DNA of 64,000 nucleotides from Conchocele bisecta (lineage: Eukaryota > Mollusca > Bivalvia > Lucinida > Thyasiridae). Location: NCBI GenBank assembly GCA_029237695.1, contig CM055266.1:113725370-113789369 (forward strand). Direction: 5' to 3'. The notes under the pieces are model-generated. The model saw only the letters and a program-made list of their open reading frames with translations. It did not search any database and had not been told where the DNA came from. Below, one piece after another: positions 1 through 12,358 of this stretch; the first letter of the stretch is position 1, and the number at the start of each line of letters is the position of its first letter. The translations under genes and the position numbers were made by a program.

Positions 1-206
1 TCTACTTCACTCCTCGTTTACAAACCCTCTTGAACGACAAATGTGCAAACTTTCTCCTTGTAATGTTGATGTTCGCCTTACAATGTTCCTATCCTTCATT
101 GAACACGTCCAATGTCACAGACCCTCTCACTTCCATGTCCGAAATCCGTAGAGCCAGATGGGCAGGCATGCAGAACAAAAGGTCAAATAAACAAGTGCAT
201 CGTTAT

Positions 207-395
207 TTCGTCAGTGACCTCGACCTTCGTCGATCGGACGTGGGTCATATGCAAAACAAAGCACACATTGTGGCCCAATATTAACATCGGTGAAGCGTTT
301 CTAGAAGTTGATTGGAAGCTATTACTATTAAATGTAAACACGCACCCATGGACCAACGCTATATCCTCTTGCCTATTGGCGAGGGGACAATAAAG
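207..395 (+). repeat. pearl-like repeat, single unit with terminal hairpin
   Basis: The unit begins near GTCAGTGACCTCGACC, runs through ACACATTGTGGCC, and ends in a hairpin made of ATATCCTCTTGCC and GGCGAGGGGACAATAA. The same unit and hairpin recur at 24481-24690 and 34169-34681. It is a short, degenerate member of the array family seen throughout the window and is not coding. Confidence 0.5.
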
Positions 396-1355
396 ACAGT
401 ACATCAGTTTCAAGTCTTCGGGGGCCAACAGCCCCATGTCTTCAATCCGGGGCTACATAAAGAAACAAGATGTGTTTTGTATTGACAAACAACATTTATT
501 CAAAATTTAACAGCCATTCCATACTGATACCATTGACCTCAGGGCTAACCCTTCTGATATTATGTCTTTAATAATTATCATTATCTTATTATATAAAATT
601 ACTATTCTTATTAACTTTTTACATGTGCATACTTTTTGAAAATGACCTAAAATTAAACTTCTCATTGTGAATATATATTATACTTGTAGTTCAACTTAAC
701 ACCATTTTATCATGATTCCCAATGGGCCACCGACTAGCCACTCGTACCTTACAACATTTGCGACCAGTTTGCACATTCACTGGTGCTGCACTCCACACCA
801 GCGTAAAAACCATCACGTTGAAAAAATCACCGGTTTCCTGACGAGATGCCACTCAGCTCTACTGGACTGTTGCATAAACACATTTTTCATCTAGTAACCG
901 GCGCAAATTTCTAACCGGTTACTAGAGGAAAATGTGTTTATGCAGTATCTTCAGCATGTAGCTGAATGGGAATTTGTCAGTAATGCGATGCCTATTTCGA
1001 CTTGAAACATTTTACATCGGCGCGGATATCGGCACCAGTGGCATTTAGCCAGTAGAATATGGCCTACACTACCAGATGTTTTCCAAGCAGTCAATGTGGT
1101 TTGGCAGCAATTTAGCATCTTTAATCCAAACCATGTTTTCATTGGAGACAACGAGTGCTGCAAGTCACAATATGCACATCAAAGATGCAGATATGTGAAG
1201 GCAAGAAACCTTAATGTGAATTTGAAAATCTATAGCATTATATCTTCATCTTGTTGTGATGAACAGGTATGCGAAGTTAGGTAGAGATGTGGAAATTAGA
1301 AATCATGTGGCATTGCATACAAAAATGAAGAAAAAAATGAGTGAGTGAGTGAATA
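396..1355. other. no gene; one foldback at 871-944
   Basis: No coding exon is recognisable in this AT-rich stretch. At 871-944 two arms of about 30 bp (TGCATAAACACATTTTTC and its complement) face each other across a short loop, so it is a small MITE-like foldback. Confidence 0.5.
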
Positions 1356-1605
1356 GGGTTTAACGTTCGCTTTTCTGACATAGAGGTACAAGCCTCAGGG
1401 AGTCTACACGCAGACGGGTCAACGGGGTCGAGTCCCGTATCCACCTGTCCAAGGGGGGTAAATCCCAACTTCAGAACTCGATATTTACAATCAAAATATA
1501 TATTCAGTCCTGAAATTAGAACAACCTGATCTGGTGTCAGGCCCTCGCCACACCAGCATCATTTATCCCATCCCCTAAAAGTAATAGGATTAGCGCTAAG
1601 AAAAA
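1356..1605 (-). mobile_element. diverged SINE-1 copy
   Basis: It carries the SINE-1 order of blocks read on the plus strand: GGGTTTAACG, then CAGTCCTGAAATTAGAA, then CTGATCTGGTGTCAGG, then CACACCAGCATC. SINE-1 is antisense in this reading, because its A/B-box-like head lies at the right end. Confidence 0.5.
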
Positions 1606-1654
1606 AAAAAAAATGAAGTCTTTATCTTTGCTTCATAAAAACACCAGTACAATA

Positions 1655-1987
1655 TGTGTACAAAAATGAAGAAAAAATGGCTAAGATTTTTGTTAAAAAA
1701 TATTTTTTTTGGCGTAAAAACACGAAGGTGCACATCTTCAATATGTGTAAAAGACATGTGTATAGTTTCAGATCAATTAGCTGAAAGGTTTTAGACGAGT
1801 TGTGTATACAAACTCTGTAGCCTATAGAGAATTGCATATACAAATGTAGAAACAATGGTTAAAGTTATAAATGTGATATTTTTGTTAAAAAATATTGTTT
1901 CTACATAAATTCAATATGTGTAGAAGATGTGTGTATAGTTTCAGATTGGTTTACTAAAAGGATATGGAGGAGTACAAACTCTGGTAA
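1655..1987. repeat. two-unit direct repeat of about 180 bp
   Basis: Two adjacent diverged units (about 1655-1836 and 1837-1987) share TTTTTGTTAAAAAATATT, GTGTATAGTTTCAGAT and ACAAACTCTG. The unit is not obviously related to the other arrays. I see no function. Confidence 0.55.
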
Positions 1988-2289
1988 AAAAATTGGTCAA
2001 GACAGCGGACAGATTCAATACATGCACTCTAACTTTCCACCTGTGCAGTTTAACATAATTTTACTCAACTGGTCACAAATGTCCTAAGTGTCATTCCGTC
2101 TCTACCAGCCCATACAAACACCTACTATTAATTTAAACGTTAAAACACCACATGCCACTATTAAAGTATGAAACACTGCTTTGTACGCCTCACTAACTAA
2201 AACGAAGCACGGTTAAGGAATAGATTACATTTTGTATATGAAGAAATAAGTGGATAAATCCCATGTCAGAGACTATAAACACAACATAC

Positions 2290-2335
2290 AGTCGAACCTC
2301 CCCGAACGGCCACCTCTCTGTAACAGCCACTATTT
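2290..2335. mobile_element. terminal fragment of a CAGTCGAAC (pogo-like) element
   Basis: ACAGTCGAACCTCCCCGAAC matches the type of inverted terminus seen at both ends of 56722-59021. Only one end is visible here. Confidence 0.35.
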
Positions 2336-2365
2336 TATATCCCAAATTGCTGATTTCCTCTATAT

Positions 2366-2555
2366 TTAACCCTTAGATTGCAGAGAATGAAATTGTCTGC
2401 TGTTGCTTTATATTTTGCCTTCTTTCTCAATAAAAACATAGTTTGACAGCACTTTAGAATCATTTCCATTAGAAATGATTCTAAAACGCTGCCAAAGCAT
2501 GTTTTTGATGAGAATAATTGAAGAAAATAAACAAACAGAACAGCAGCCTTTACCT
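2366..2555. mobile_element. TTAA foldback family H, partial
   Basis: The copy starts TTAACCCTTAGA, followed by GTCTGCTGTTG and the central palindrome around TTAGAATCATTTCCATTAG. The right TTAA terminus is lost. Intact copies are at 6248-6460, 9368-9575 and 20218-20459. Confidence 0.6.
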
Positions 2556-3064
2556 CCCTACAATTGCCAATTTTGCGTCTTATCATGGGTTGCTGTTGTA
2601 GAGGTTGCACTGCATCTATCATCACCCATGAAAGGTGAGAAACTATACCATTTGGCAGCATATATAAATCATCTCCAGTAGCATTTTATTGTCAGTTCTC
2701 TATAGAAATTTATTGGGAGTATCACACCCATTCAATAACATGGTTATGACGGGAATTCACCTGTTTTGGAGAGTACCTTGCACTCGGATCTGAAATTACA
2801 ATAAAAACTTCAGAACCGAAATACAGTACTATGTGGTGCACTGTATCACTAGGCCCCAGTCACACTCACATAAGATTCAGCATAAAGGTACAAAATCTTT
2901 TAATGATGGACTCATCATCGTTAAGCTATGCAGATCCCAATCTCTGTTCTTCGCAGAACCGTATACCACGATATTTTCACCGTTGTCTTGTCCATTTCAG
3001 TGCCAGGCAACTAGGCCATTAAACTTAATCTCTCTGTGTTGGACCCAAAATCAAGTCTGATAGG

Positions 3065-3140
3065 CAGGGATTCCGCTGGCGATCGCCACTTTCGCAATTT
3101 TGAAGTGGCGATTTTTTTATTTTCCCCAGCGGAATCCCTG
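3065..3140. mobile_element. CAGGGATTCC MITE, smallest copy
   Basis: The termini CAGGGATTCCGCTGG and CCAGCGGAATCCCTG are inverted, and perfect 6-bp duplications GATAGG flank them at 3059-3064 and 3141-3146. The interior is a GGCGATCGCCACTTTCGCAA arm and its partner. Sister copies are at 13349-13519 and 26729-26841. Confidence 0.85.
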
Positions 3141-3635
3141 GATAGGCCAAGATTGAGCACTCAACTTCTTGATTTCGGGCACGTGAACATGGTCAGAAGA
3201 CACCGGTCCAGAATTCTGGATTGAAAGGAAAACTTGTCATTGCACAACTTGACCAAGTGACTGAATGTCGTTTTACAATCGTCCATTATTATACAGATGG
3301 TTTAACTGAGTAATAGACAATCTGACAAAGGATTTATCCCAGGCCCTATGAACCAATCAACACGGGAATACACACTTGCCAGTGACAACCAGGATGGACC
3401 TTGGCCCAATCAGAGACTACACTTGGCTGGTTAGCTCAAAGTCCCATTTCTCCATTCAGTCATAAATATACTGGTAATCTAGGATATTTGAAGACATCCT
3501 CATGGCAGCATTTTCATAGACATACAGACTTTCCAAAATTGTATCAAAAATGAAAATGTTGGATGTTACAAAATGCCAAAAGATTGTTGGAACAAGAATG
3601 TAACATTACACTTTATTTTATTAATTTATTTAATG

Positions 3636-3760
3636 GAAATAACAGCCTGTCAACAGCTAAGGTTATATTTTAGGCTGGGTTAAAGGGGTCGAATCATTAG
3701 AAATGAAAGTTGTATAGTCTACAGCCCCAGCACTATGCCACAGTCTATTCTTGCTGCCAT
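3636..3760 (-). mobile_element. SINE-1 fragment
   Basis: AACAGCCTGTCAACAGCTAA followed by TTTTAGGCTGGG is the diverged tail-proximal block of SINE-1. The remainder of the element is not recognisable. Confidence 0.45.
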
Positions 3761-4000
3761 TGTCAAATTGTATCCCATGTGTTGACTCACTATATAATTA
3801 CACCATTCCAAATTCACAATGAATAATGGCAGGATTCAAGTTAACTAGTGCAACCACAGGAAATTGGACTAAAAAGCTGTTTAAACAAAGAATGTTTGCG
3901 TCAACTGGCTCCTGGCACTAATCACAAAGTGGGGAAAGCAGAAAATTCAGCGCTCACTGATAAAACCTGGATCCATACCTTTCGAGCATGTATTCCAAAT

Positions 4001-4085
4001 TCATACTCGAAATCAGGCAGTTTGATTGGTCGAGGCAGAGCTGTGCTCAAGCTCGACCAATCAAATTTCCCGATTTTGAGCACGA
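4001..4085. other. foldback, about 35-bp arms
   Basis: CAGTTTGATTGGTCGAG and CTCGACCAATCAAATTTC form the inner arms, with imperfect extension into ATACTCGAAATC and GATTTTGAGCACG. It is likely a small MITE of unknown family. Confidence 0.5.
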
Positions 4086-4122
4086 GAACAGTATGTACTC
4101 AGAAAGTTAAATTTATTTAGTC

Positions 4123-4545
4123 AATGGTGTTTAATGGCCTGTCAACAGCTACATGTAGTCATTTTAGGACAGGTTAATGGGGTAGAATCCCATCTTTCAC
4201 CTGAAAGTTACAGAAAGTTAAAACTACAGGCCTTAATCTTATGGCAGTTGCATCACAAAAAGTACACAAAATATCTATTATATCAAAATATTTTTTAATT
4301 GCTGGTCTAAGTGAGGTTCGAGTTTGGGCAAACAATCAGGCGTTGATTTTCAATTTGATTATCAGTGTTTAACGGCCTATCAACAGTTAAGGTCATATAA
4401 GGCCGGGCCAACAGTTTCAATCCCATATTTAACCTGCTGCATTGGGGGTTGGGGGGAAATCCCGAAATCATAACGGAATATTTACATGGAAACAAAATAT
4501 ATTAAGCCCTGAAATTAGAATAACCTGACCTGGTGCCAAGTACAT
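4123..4545 (-). mobile_element. two SINE-1 fragments in tandem
   Basis: One fragment starts near 4123 (GTGTTTAATGGCCTGTCAAC) and a second near 4360 (GTGTTTAACGGCCTATCAAC). The second continues through AACCTGCTGCATTGGGG and the CAGGGCTTAATATA block read on the complement. Both have the same orientation. Confidence 0.6.
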
Positions 4546-4747
4546 TTCAGAAGAATTTAGCACACGTAAGAAGTGAGTGGAGCCAGTGACTAATGATGAT
4601 GCATGTTCCATTGATTTGGCCAATTGCATAGGATAGACCATTTAATGTAACCCTTTCACCCCAAATATCCAACATCGACATTTCATGTTAGTTGTTGTTT
4701 CCATTAATGAGAACATCAGGGACTTTTATTTAGAACTGAACAATACA

Positions 4748-5424
4748 AATAAGACATGCCATGTGATTTTGTACCTTCGGACATCTGCGTAATTTCATGA
4801 AATACGTTTACAAAATTTACAATATTTTTCATAAATAAAGTAAAAAGTTGAAAACAATTTCAGAGTACATGCATGTATTTTATCAACTTTTGACGTCATT
4901 TACGGAAGATAGCGTAAATGTTTTGAACGTATTTCATGTTTCTTTGTTTGTTGGGGTTTAACGGCCTATCAACAGCTAAGGTCATTTAAGGCCGAGTCAA
5001 TGGGTTTAGTACTAAATCCCATATATTACCTGTACAAGTATATGTACATGTTCAAGTACATATACATGTTCAAGTACATGTACAAATGGTGAGAAAATCC
5101 CAACATCAGAACTGAATATTTACAATAAAAAAACTATACATTCAGCCCTGAACGTAGAATAATCCTGATCTGATGCCAGGTCCTCGCCACACCAGAATCA
5201 CTTGGGCCCCCTCCCAAAAGCAGTAGGATCAGTAATCTTATAACTAAAATAATGGGCAATAACCCAATTCAACTCCCAGGTAACAAAAGAGCCAAAGATA
5301 AAAATGTACCGGAGGGCCAAACCAGTCAAATCGTGATTCCTATAAGCAGGAAACCCTACCGTTAATTTACGCCGTCACGTTCGCCTGACCAACCACCCAC
5401 ACATATTTCATGAAATTATGCAAA
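4748..5424. mobile_element. GAGACACGCCATG-family element (K) split by a SINE
   Basis: The left part holds ACATGCCATGTGATTTTGTA and CCTTCGGACATCTGCG. The right part resumes at 5404 with ATTTCATGAAATTATGC and ATGTCCGAAG. The inner arms TTTGACGTCATTTACGG are family-typical. The SINE-1 copy 4939-5403 interrupts it. Confidence 0.65.
4939..5403 (-). mobile_element. full-length SINE-1 with 9-bp target duplication
   Basis: TATTTCATG occurs directly on both sides (4930-4938 and 5404-5412). On the minus strand the element reads from a head at the right to a tail rich in CAAA repeats at the left. An internal short duplication of GTACATGTTCAAGTACAT is specific to this copy. Confidence 0.8.
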
Positions 5425-6247
5425 TGTCCGAAGCTCATCTGGATCTAGTGTTGGCACATATTGTCTTAATGTCTGTTGGGTTGAAAGGGTTAATATGGAA
5501 ATTACATTGTATATCTCGTCCTTAAATAATGTTGTGAACCCTATTTGAACTGTAATCGTGACTACAAATGACTTTTACAACAAATACTAACATTGAGATG
5601 AATAAAAAATAATTTTACATCTTTTTTAACAATAAATTGAGGTAAGGATGGGAATATGCGAATAGAAGTTACAATATCCTTCAAGCACTGAAAAGTTTTA
5701 TTCGGCAAACAGAACAAATATTCTGAAAGTAATCAGTTCTTAGCAAAGTTATAATTTTCTATTATATATACTTGAAGTACATTTTTTTCAAGCAGCCTTC
5801 AGTGAGTGCATAACATTAATGATAAATTTGTCACATCACAAAAACTTGAGAAGTGCAGAAAAGTAACATATTCATTTGTATTCATTCAATCTCATTTTTT
5901 ATAAGAATTTCTTTGTAACATTTTTAGGTAAATGTGTATCATTTTTAAGTACCACAGCAGTCCAATAGTTTCCATGCTTGTGTGATTATTTTCCACAATT
6001 CCAATTATTAAAAGCACCTAGTTCAACCCCTGGGGCCTGCACAGGGACAAAATAAAGAATATGTTTCTTGCATAAACAAGCGTTTCACGTTACAAGTTGA
6101 TAACTGGGTCAAAACACATTATATAAAGGTTAAAATCAAGACCGTAGCATTACAGAGGTAGACCAAGAAACCAATTATATATTAATATAGTTACGTTTAA
6201 TACAAGGAACATTAGTTTAATAAGATTGCTAACCACCCCCCTCCCAT
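5425..6247. other. no recognisable feature
   Basis: This is AT-rich sequence with short ORFs only. I find no splice-flanked exon matching the host gene and no familiar repeat end. Confidence 0.5.
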
Positions 6248-6460
6248 TTAACCCTTACAATGCCAAATTCAATTTTGTCGTCTGCTGTTTATTTTTTATT
6301 TTCCATTTTTCTCTGAAACAATCTGGTTTGACAGCACTTTAGAATCATTTCCAATGGAAATGATTCTAAAGTGCTGTCAATACATGTTATTTAGTAAAAT
6401 GACAAAATCTGAAACGACATCAGACAGCATTTTTTTGTTTCCCTGAATTCTAAGGGTTAA
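6248..6460. mobile_element. TTAA foldback family H, intact
   Basis: TTAACCCTTACAATGC at the left and CTAAGGGTTAA at the right give inverted ends, each beginning with TTAA. The centre is a near-perfect palindrome around TCATTTCCAATGGAAATGA. TTAA duplication and a CCCTT terminus are typical of piggyBac-type elements, but no transposase is present. Confidence 0.75.
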
Positions 6461-6924
6461 CCCAACCCTGAAAATGCTGAAAGCAAATATTGCCATCTGC
6501 TGTTTTTTTTATAGATGTTTTTATCGATCGACTGACCGGCACTTTTCAACATGGTCAAATACATGTTTTTTGGTCAAGAAATAATAAGGCAAACAGTGGA
6601 CAAAAAAATTGAATCAAGAATTATGAGTTTTAATTTGTGTATCCTACACTTTTGTCCCATCCATCTGTAATGCTAGGTTATTTAAATGAGAAAAACAACT
6701 ACATCTTAATGGTTTTTTATATAATAATCAAGTCCAACTCTGTCAATTTCACCTTTCCATCATCACCTTTTTGTAAAGACATGTTCTAGTCATTGACCAA
6801 ACATGTTATGCTGAAAGCAGAATTTATTTGTCACACTAAAGATGATGACAGAAAGGTTCAAACTGCAGAGAGGAACTTATATATGTGACCCACCGCAATA
6901 AAATGTGCTCAATTTTTAGTCCTG

Positions 6925-7195
6925 TAGCTGATTTCATCAACATTGCAAAGTATACTTATCTAGCAAAGTATATTTTGAGGAAGAAATTTTCAATTTAAGG
7001 ATAAATTTATTATACAGAATTTATTACATTATCACAGCCATTTTCAGTATAATAAATTTTGCATACTTTTAATCATCAAATATATGAAGTCGTTAGCTCT
7101 ATATGAAACAATGCATTTCGAGAAAAATAAATGATTACTCCCTCAAGTATACTTAGCTAGATAAGTAAACTTTGCAATGTTGGTGAAATCGGCTA
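6925..7195. mobile_element. TAGCCGATTTC foldback family C
   Basis: Inverted ends TAGCTGATTTCATCAACA and its partner, with inner AAAGTATACTT blocks, are flanked by CTG on both sides (6922-6924, 7196-7198). A 3-bp CWG duplication is typical of PIF/Harbinger elements, so this is probably a Harbinger-derived MITE. Confidence 0.75.
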
Positions 7196-7268
7196 CTGAT
7201 CAGTGTAACCTTCGATCACCGCAGTAATAATTGATTGGACATGGTCTTATGTCCGTATAAAAACATGT

Positions 7269-7694
7269 TTGTTTTTTTGTTTGCTGGGGTTTATGTTTGT
7301 TTGTTTGTTTATTAGTGTTTAACGGCCTATCAACAGCTAAGGTCATGTAAGGCCGGGCAAACGGGTTCGATCCCATTTTAACCTGCTGCATTGGGGGGAA
7401 AATCCCAAAATCAGAACGGATTATTTACATCGAGAACAAATATATTCAGCCCTGAAATTAGAATATCCTGACCTGGTGGCAGGTCCATACCACACCAAAG
7501 TCACTTGGCCCCTTCTCCTAAAATAGGATTACGAATATCGTAATACTCACATAAGGGGTATAACCAGATTCAACTGTCACATACAAAATTCCAAAGACGT
7601 ATGTGAGGGCCAAAGCAGGTCTCCAGTCAGGATTCCGGTAAGGATGAACCCCGATCGTTAAATTACCCATCGCGTGCTCCCACCTGCCACCCAC
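7269..7694 (-). mobile_element. full-length SINE-1
   Basis: It runs from a GTTTGTTTGTTTGTTT tail through GTGTTTAACGGCCTATCAAC to the right-hand head block ending CACCTGCCACCCAC. On the minus strand the head has GTGGCAGGTGGGAGC (A-box-like) and GGGGTTCATCC (B-box-like), suggesting tRNA ancestry. Confidence 0.75.
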
Positions 7695-8119
7695 ATTGCT
7701 GGGGTTTAGCGGCCTATCAACAGCTAAGGTAATTTAAGGCCGGCTCAATGGGTTTAGTACTAAATCCCATATATTACCTGAACAAGTACATGTGAACATG
7801 TACAAAATGGGGGGAAATCCCAAAATCAGAATTGAATATTTACAATAAAAAAAATAATATATTCAGCCCTGAAATCAGAATAATCCTGATCTGATGCCAG
7901 GTCCTCGCCACACCAAAATCACTTAACCCCCTCCCAAAAGCAGTAGGATCAATAATAATCTTACTACATGTATAATGGGCAATAACCCAATTCAACTACC
8001 AGGTAACAAAACAGCCAAAGATAAAAACATACCCGAGGGCCAAACCAGGTAAATCATGATTCCTATAAGGAGGAACCTCTACCGTTAAGTTACGCCGTCA
8101 CATTCGCCCGACCAACCAA
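7695..8119 (-). mobile_element. second SINE-1, directly abutting the first
   Basis: It restarts with GGGGTTTAGCGGCCTATCAA immediately after the previous copy's head, giving a head-to-tail SINE pair. It resembles the 4939-5403 copy in lacking the long T/G tail. Confidence 0.7.
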
Positions 8120-8258
8120 AGATACGAACTGCAGCCCTCTAGTGATTCGTACAGAGCCACCATAACCATCAACAGTTTCACTAATTAAATGGCAGTGTAG
8201 AAACTATGCTGGCTGATTTGGGTCAACACTGACAAAGATGATATAAAGCACATCAAGG

Positions 8259-8533
8259 ACCCGTTTCACTAAACTTCGTATGACTAAACTGTTCGTAAGA
8301 GCAAAATTACGATGGTCTGTAAATTTCAGATTAACAATGTTCTCTTGCAAACAATTATTGGATTAACAATTATAGTGCAAATTTAGGATCATCTAGGAAT
8401 TTCAATTGATGGATTTACATTTATTGAGCATAGGCTCAATAAATGTAAATCCATCAATTAAGATTTTCAGACAATCCTAAATTTGCACTTACAACAAACA
8501 TTTTAGTCGTACGAAGGTTAGTGAAACGGGCCC
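8259..8533. mobile_element. GGGCCCGTTTCAC foldback family D
   Basis: Outer arms CCCGTTTCACTAAACTTCGT and GTGAAACGGGCC are inverted. The centre is a long palindrome, TGGATTTACATTTATTGAGC, around AGCATAGGCTC. Other copies are at 23811-24051 and 40158-40401. Confidence 0.75.
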
Positions 8534-8723
8534 CAGTTACGGCGGGTCATATATAAATATTTATACAAGGAGCATTGTGGCATCCTCTAAAATCCTTCCT
8601 AATCCTCATTCGTAGCCACAACACACGCTGGCATTGATGTCGAACACGAGGTTACCTAGATAATGATACACTGAAAGCTCTACTGGACACACTGGCAACA
8701 TCAGTATGTACAATTTAGATGGT

Positions 8724-8948
8724 TTAACCCTTCACCTCTAAGTAACTGGAATGGATTTTGATACATGAATTTTGCAATCAATCCAATCGTCACAAAATGA
8801 TTTTCAGACCAGTCCATTTATGAAAAGGTGGGTGTTTTTGTTCTCAAAAATATGAAAACTACAGATCCTGATATGCAAGCTCATCTGGATCTATACTTGT
8901 AAACCAATACCACTCCACTATACAGGCCGGTGTTGTTGAAAGGGTTAA
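8724..8948. mobile_element. TTAA foldback family B, near intact
   Basis: It begins TTAACCCTTCACC and ends GTGTTGAAAGGGTTAA. The interior includes GCTCATCTGGATCTA and AAAATATGAAAACTAC. It is TTAA-flanked on both sides and therefore piggyBac-like by target site. Confidence 0.7.
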
Positions 8949-9367
8949 TTGTATTTCATTTCCTGTGAACGAGTGATCATCTATTAAATTACACTGGAAC
9001 CTCGCCCAGGGTGTCCCGTTTAGCAATGTTCCACTGTATACAATCTGACACAAAGGCCCCAAGAAACCACGGCATTGTTTCTTAGTGTGTCACCAATGTC
9101 AACATAGTTGGGCTACCATTACATGTCAGCCAGATGGCTGCTTTTCTCCATTCTGGTACACACTAGGGACAATAACCAGTGTAAAATAAGTGTACAAGAT
9201 CTTCACAAACCATGAAAATATAAATACTACTTATACAATGATTTTACACAAGATCAAGTCTCAACATTTCCTTATTTATTTAATTTTTTTTATCTTAGAA
9301 CCACGGGTGTCAATTGTGCGCAAGCCATTTGTCTAGCAATACCAAGGCTTTGTAGGACAAACTCAAT

Positions 9368-9575
9368 TTAACCCTTACAATGCTGAATTAAAATGTGTCG
9401 TCTGCTGTTTTATTTTCAAATTTTTCACATCAAAACCATGTTTTAACAACACTTGAACATCATTTCCAATGGAAATGATCATAAAGTGTTGTCAAACCAT
9501 GTTTTTATTGAGAAAAAGACAAAACATAAATAGACAGCAGAAGACAATTTACATTTCCCAAATTCTAAGGGTTAA
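9368..9575. mobile_element. TTAA foldback family H, intact
   Basis: Termini TTAACCCTTACAATGCTG and TTCTAAGGGTTAA are present, with the palindrome TCATTTCCAATGGAAATGAT at the centre. Confidence 0.75.
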
Positions 9576-10629
9576 ACTGAAACACAAATGACACACTGGG
9601 CCATTGGAGTTGTGTTCATATGTAAAATACATCTCGATTTGTAACTAGTGCAGTGTTTTCCACTCTGTAATATCATTCAATTAAGACGATGTCCAAATTA
9701 AAGTAGTTCCGATCAATCGACTAGTTGCAAAAACACGATGCTTTTTATTTCAGAACACGACTTAATTGTTATTCCACAATATTCTTAATACAATATTAAT
9801 ACATTCAAATGAATGCTGCTCATTAGAGCAAGTAGTTCCACATGTGTGGATAATGAACCCAAAATACACAGTTCATGTTTATATATAATTAAGTTTACAC
9901 TCGTGAACTAAGGCTATACTATACGGCTTTATACGTTGTTATACATCATCTGCATAAAGCAACACGACAGCCAAAATAGTTTTGAACATTCCCCTCGTTC
10001 ATAAACGAGTAATAAAGCAAAATTTCCCTCGAATAAAATTCACCAGACACAGCCGACACATAGGCCGTTATTCTAGTAACTTGTTCTAAGACTTCCCTTC
10101 TCAGCAGCAGTTCCGACAGCGACAAAATTGTCTACTTAGCAAGAACAATAGTTTCATTTCTATACCACATTCCATGAAGTCCAATAGTCACAATACACTT
10201 ACAAGACAAATTCTGTCTCCCAGTGCAATATAGAAGCATGAAACCTGCACATACACCGTGTACATGCACAGTACGACAGCCAGCAATAAAGCGACTGTTC
10301 CATAAGTTTAATTCTTAAATCGGTGTCCAATAACAAACTGTCTTTGTTGTGCAAATGCACATCTCCATATGGAGCACTCCCGTCGTCATAACACTTCAAT
10401 AATATATTACACGGTGATTATAAAAACCAGTCTCTAATTCCACCGACATGTTTAGTGTCGAATAATATACACCATTATGTATAATTCACACAAGCGATTC
10501 AATACTTTACAATTCTAGAATAGGCAGATATTGCCCAATATTTAATTATTATTAATAGTTATATATAAACCTTACCACATAGCAATGGGAGATTACTGTC
10601 AATTCCCTTAAATTATACTGTAAATACAG
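9576..10629. other. about 1 kb without a recognisable repeat or gene
   Basis: It is AT-rich with no coding similarity that I recognise and no paired termini. It is one of the few relatively repeat-free stretches downstream of the host gene, so an unrecognised 3' UTR or regulatory segment is possible. Confidence 0.4.
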
Positions 10630-10931
10630 ATGGCATATTTCACCAAAATTGCAAAGTATACTTATCATGCTAAGCACTTTCAGGGAAAAAATTTCAATTT
10701 AAGGAGAAATTTATTAATTTTTATGATGCTGAATTTATTACATTACGACAGCCATTTTGGCTGTGATAATGTAATACATTCAGTATAATAATTATGCATA
10801 CGTTTAATCATCAAATATATGCAGTTGTTAGTTCTATATGAATTAATGCATTTCAGGAAAAATAAATGATTACTCCCTCAAAGTATACTTTGCCAGATAA
10901 TTATGCTTTGCAATTTTGGTGAAATCGGCTA
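10630..10931. mobile_element. family C foldback with degenerate left end
   Basis: The right end GAAATCGGCTA is followed by CTG. The left end is mutated to ATGGCATATTTCACC after CAG. Inner blocks AAGTATACTT and TTACATTACGACAGCC mark the family. Confidence 0.65.
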
Positions 10932-11385
10932 CTGGACAATAGCATAATTCACAAACATCAGTCTTATAAAATCACCTTAAATTCTATTTGAAACCATGGT
11001 GGACTCGATTCAGACTGTATATCCACATAGAACAGCCTGATCTACGTTCAAGCAGAAACATGCTATCTATGTTAGTAAAGTATAATTTGAAGGGAAAAAA
11101 CAAGGATCTCGCATTTTGACACATATACACACACACACGAGAGCACATGGTAAAGTCAGTAGTGCATTTCAACTACAGGGACCGCATATACAATTTTTGG
11201 GCATTTAAAGATGAACGATATTCATTCTCTATACAAACATGCAGTCAGAATGACTGATTGCATAATAATTACAATTCTGAAAATGTTTCTTGCCAAAAAC
11301 AACACATTTGAATTCAAAATACATTATTACAATAACTCAGCACAGCCATATACTTGCTTTGGGACACCAGATACTTATAAGCTCA
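10932..11385. other. no recognisable feature
   Basis: Only short, low-quality ORFs and a small CA microsatellite (about 11131-11141) are visible. Confidence 0.4.
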
Positions 11386-11388
11386 TAA

Positions 11389-11650
11389 ATGTCTGAATAT
11401 TTAGGGTTATTACGGTATATAACTGGAATGGATTTGGATATGTTAATTTTCCGACCAATCCAATGGTCACACAAGGATTTTCAGACTAGTCCATTTATGA
11501 AAATGGGGTGGGTTTTTTTCCTCTAAAAAATATGAAAATTGCTTGCAAAAAGTGCAGATCCTGATGAGACGGCTCGGTACGAGCCGGCTCATCTGGATCT
11601 GCACTGTTTGCATAAACCGATATAGCGGGCTTTCAGGTTCAAAGGGTTGA
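11389..11650. mobile_element. family B copy next to a CCGTAATAACCC end
   Basis: The first 30 bp (GAATATTTAGGGTTATTACG) match the end of the 12140-12358 element. The rest is family B with a central palindrome GACGGCTCGGTACGAGCC, ending TCAAAGGGTTGAC, so the right TTAA is decayed. Confidence 0.55.
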
Positions 11651-12139
11651 CATGGTTTGCAAACAGCGCTATAGAGGTCTGTGGTGTTGAAATGGTTAAC
11701 GTTCAGTGTACTTCCAGCAGCATGGTATATGTAAGTAGAAATCGAGACAATATCTTCTTCGGTCAGCCTGAAGCCCTCTCACATTCCTGGAGCTGGGAAC
11801 CAACGTATCACATACCAACTAGTTCAACCCTTAAAATGTGGGAACTAGATTGCATACAAAGTTTCCATTTAGTTTGATGATTCAAATTCAGCACTGAAAA
11901 TATACTTAACCAAAGTCTGTTAGTATGCACAATAGATGACAAACAGCCCGATCTAATTTTAGATTTTACGACAATACGGTATTACTGCATCAAGTACAAT
12001 GTGTTTACTGTCGCGTCCTATACATTCGCGCTATCAGTCATGCTTCCCGCAATATATATTGTACAAATCACGTCAGTAGTGACAATTAAATAGGAATTTT
12101 TTTATGATCAGCTGGCATTAAATTGACATTTGTCTACTT
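11651..12139. other. no recognisable feature
   Basis: A 76-codon plus-strand ORF lies here, but it has no flanking splice logic and no similarity that I recognise. Confidence 0.4.
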
Positions 12140-12358
12140 CCGTAATAGCCCTAAATAGTCGGACACCATTTATTTGGGGAAACACATAAAAATATATGGT
12201 TTCCCTACGACAGTGAGCGTGCCAATATTTAGGATTAGTATGGCCCTAGTGATCTAATCCCAATATCAATGTATTTGGATACAATTTGTTTTGGGAAACC
12301 CCTATTTAATAGGGGTTTCCCAAAGCAAATTGTGTCCGAATATTTAGGGTTATTACGG
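12140..12358. mobile_element. CCGTAATAACCC inverted-repeat element
   Basis: The left end CCGTAATAGCCCTAAATAG and right end TATTTAGGGTTATTACGG are inverted, and an internal hairpin TGGGAAACCCCTATT is visible. A related, more diverged copy is at 37065-37333. Confidence 0.65.
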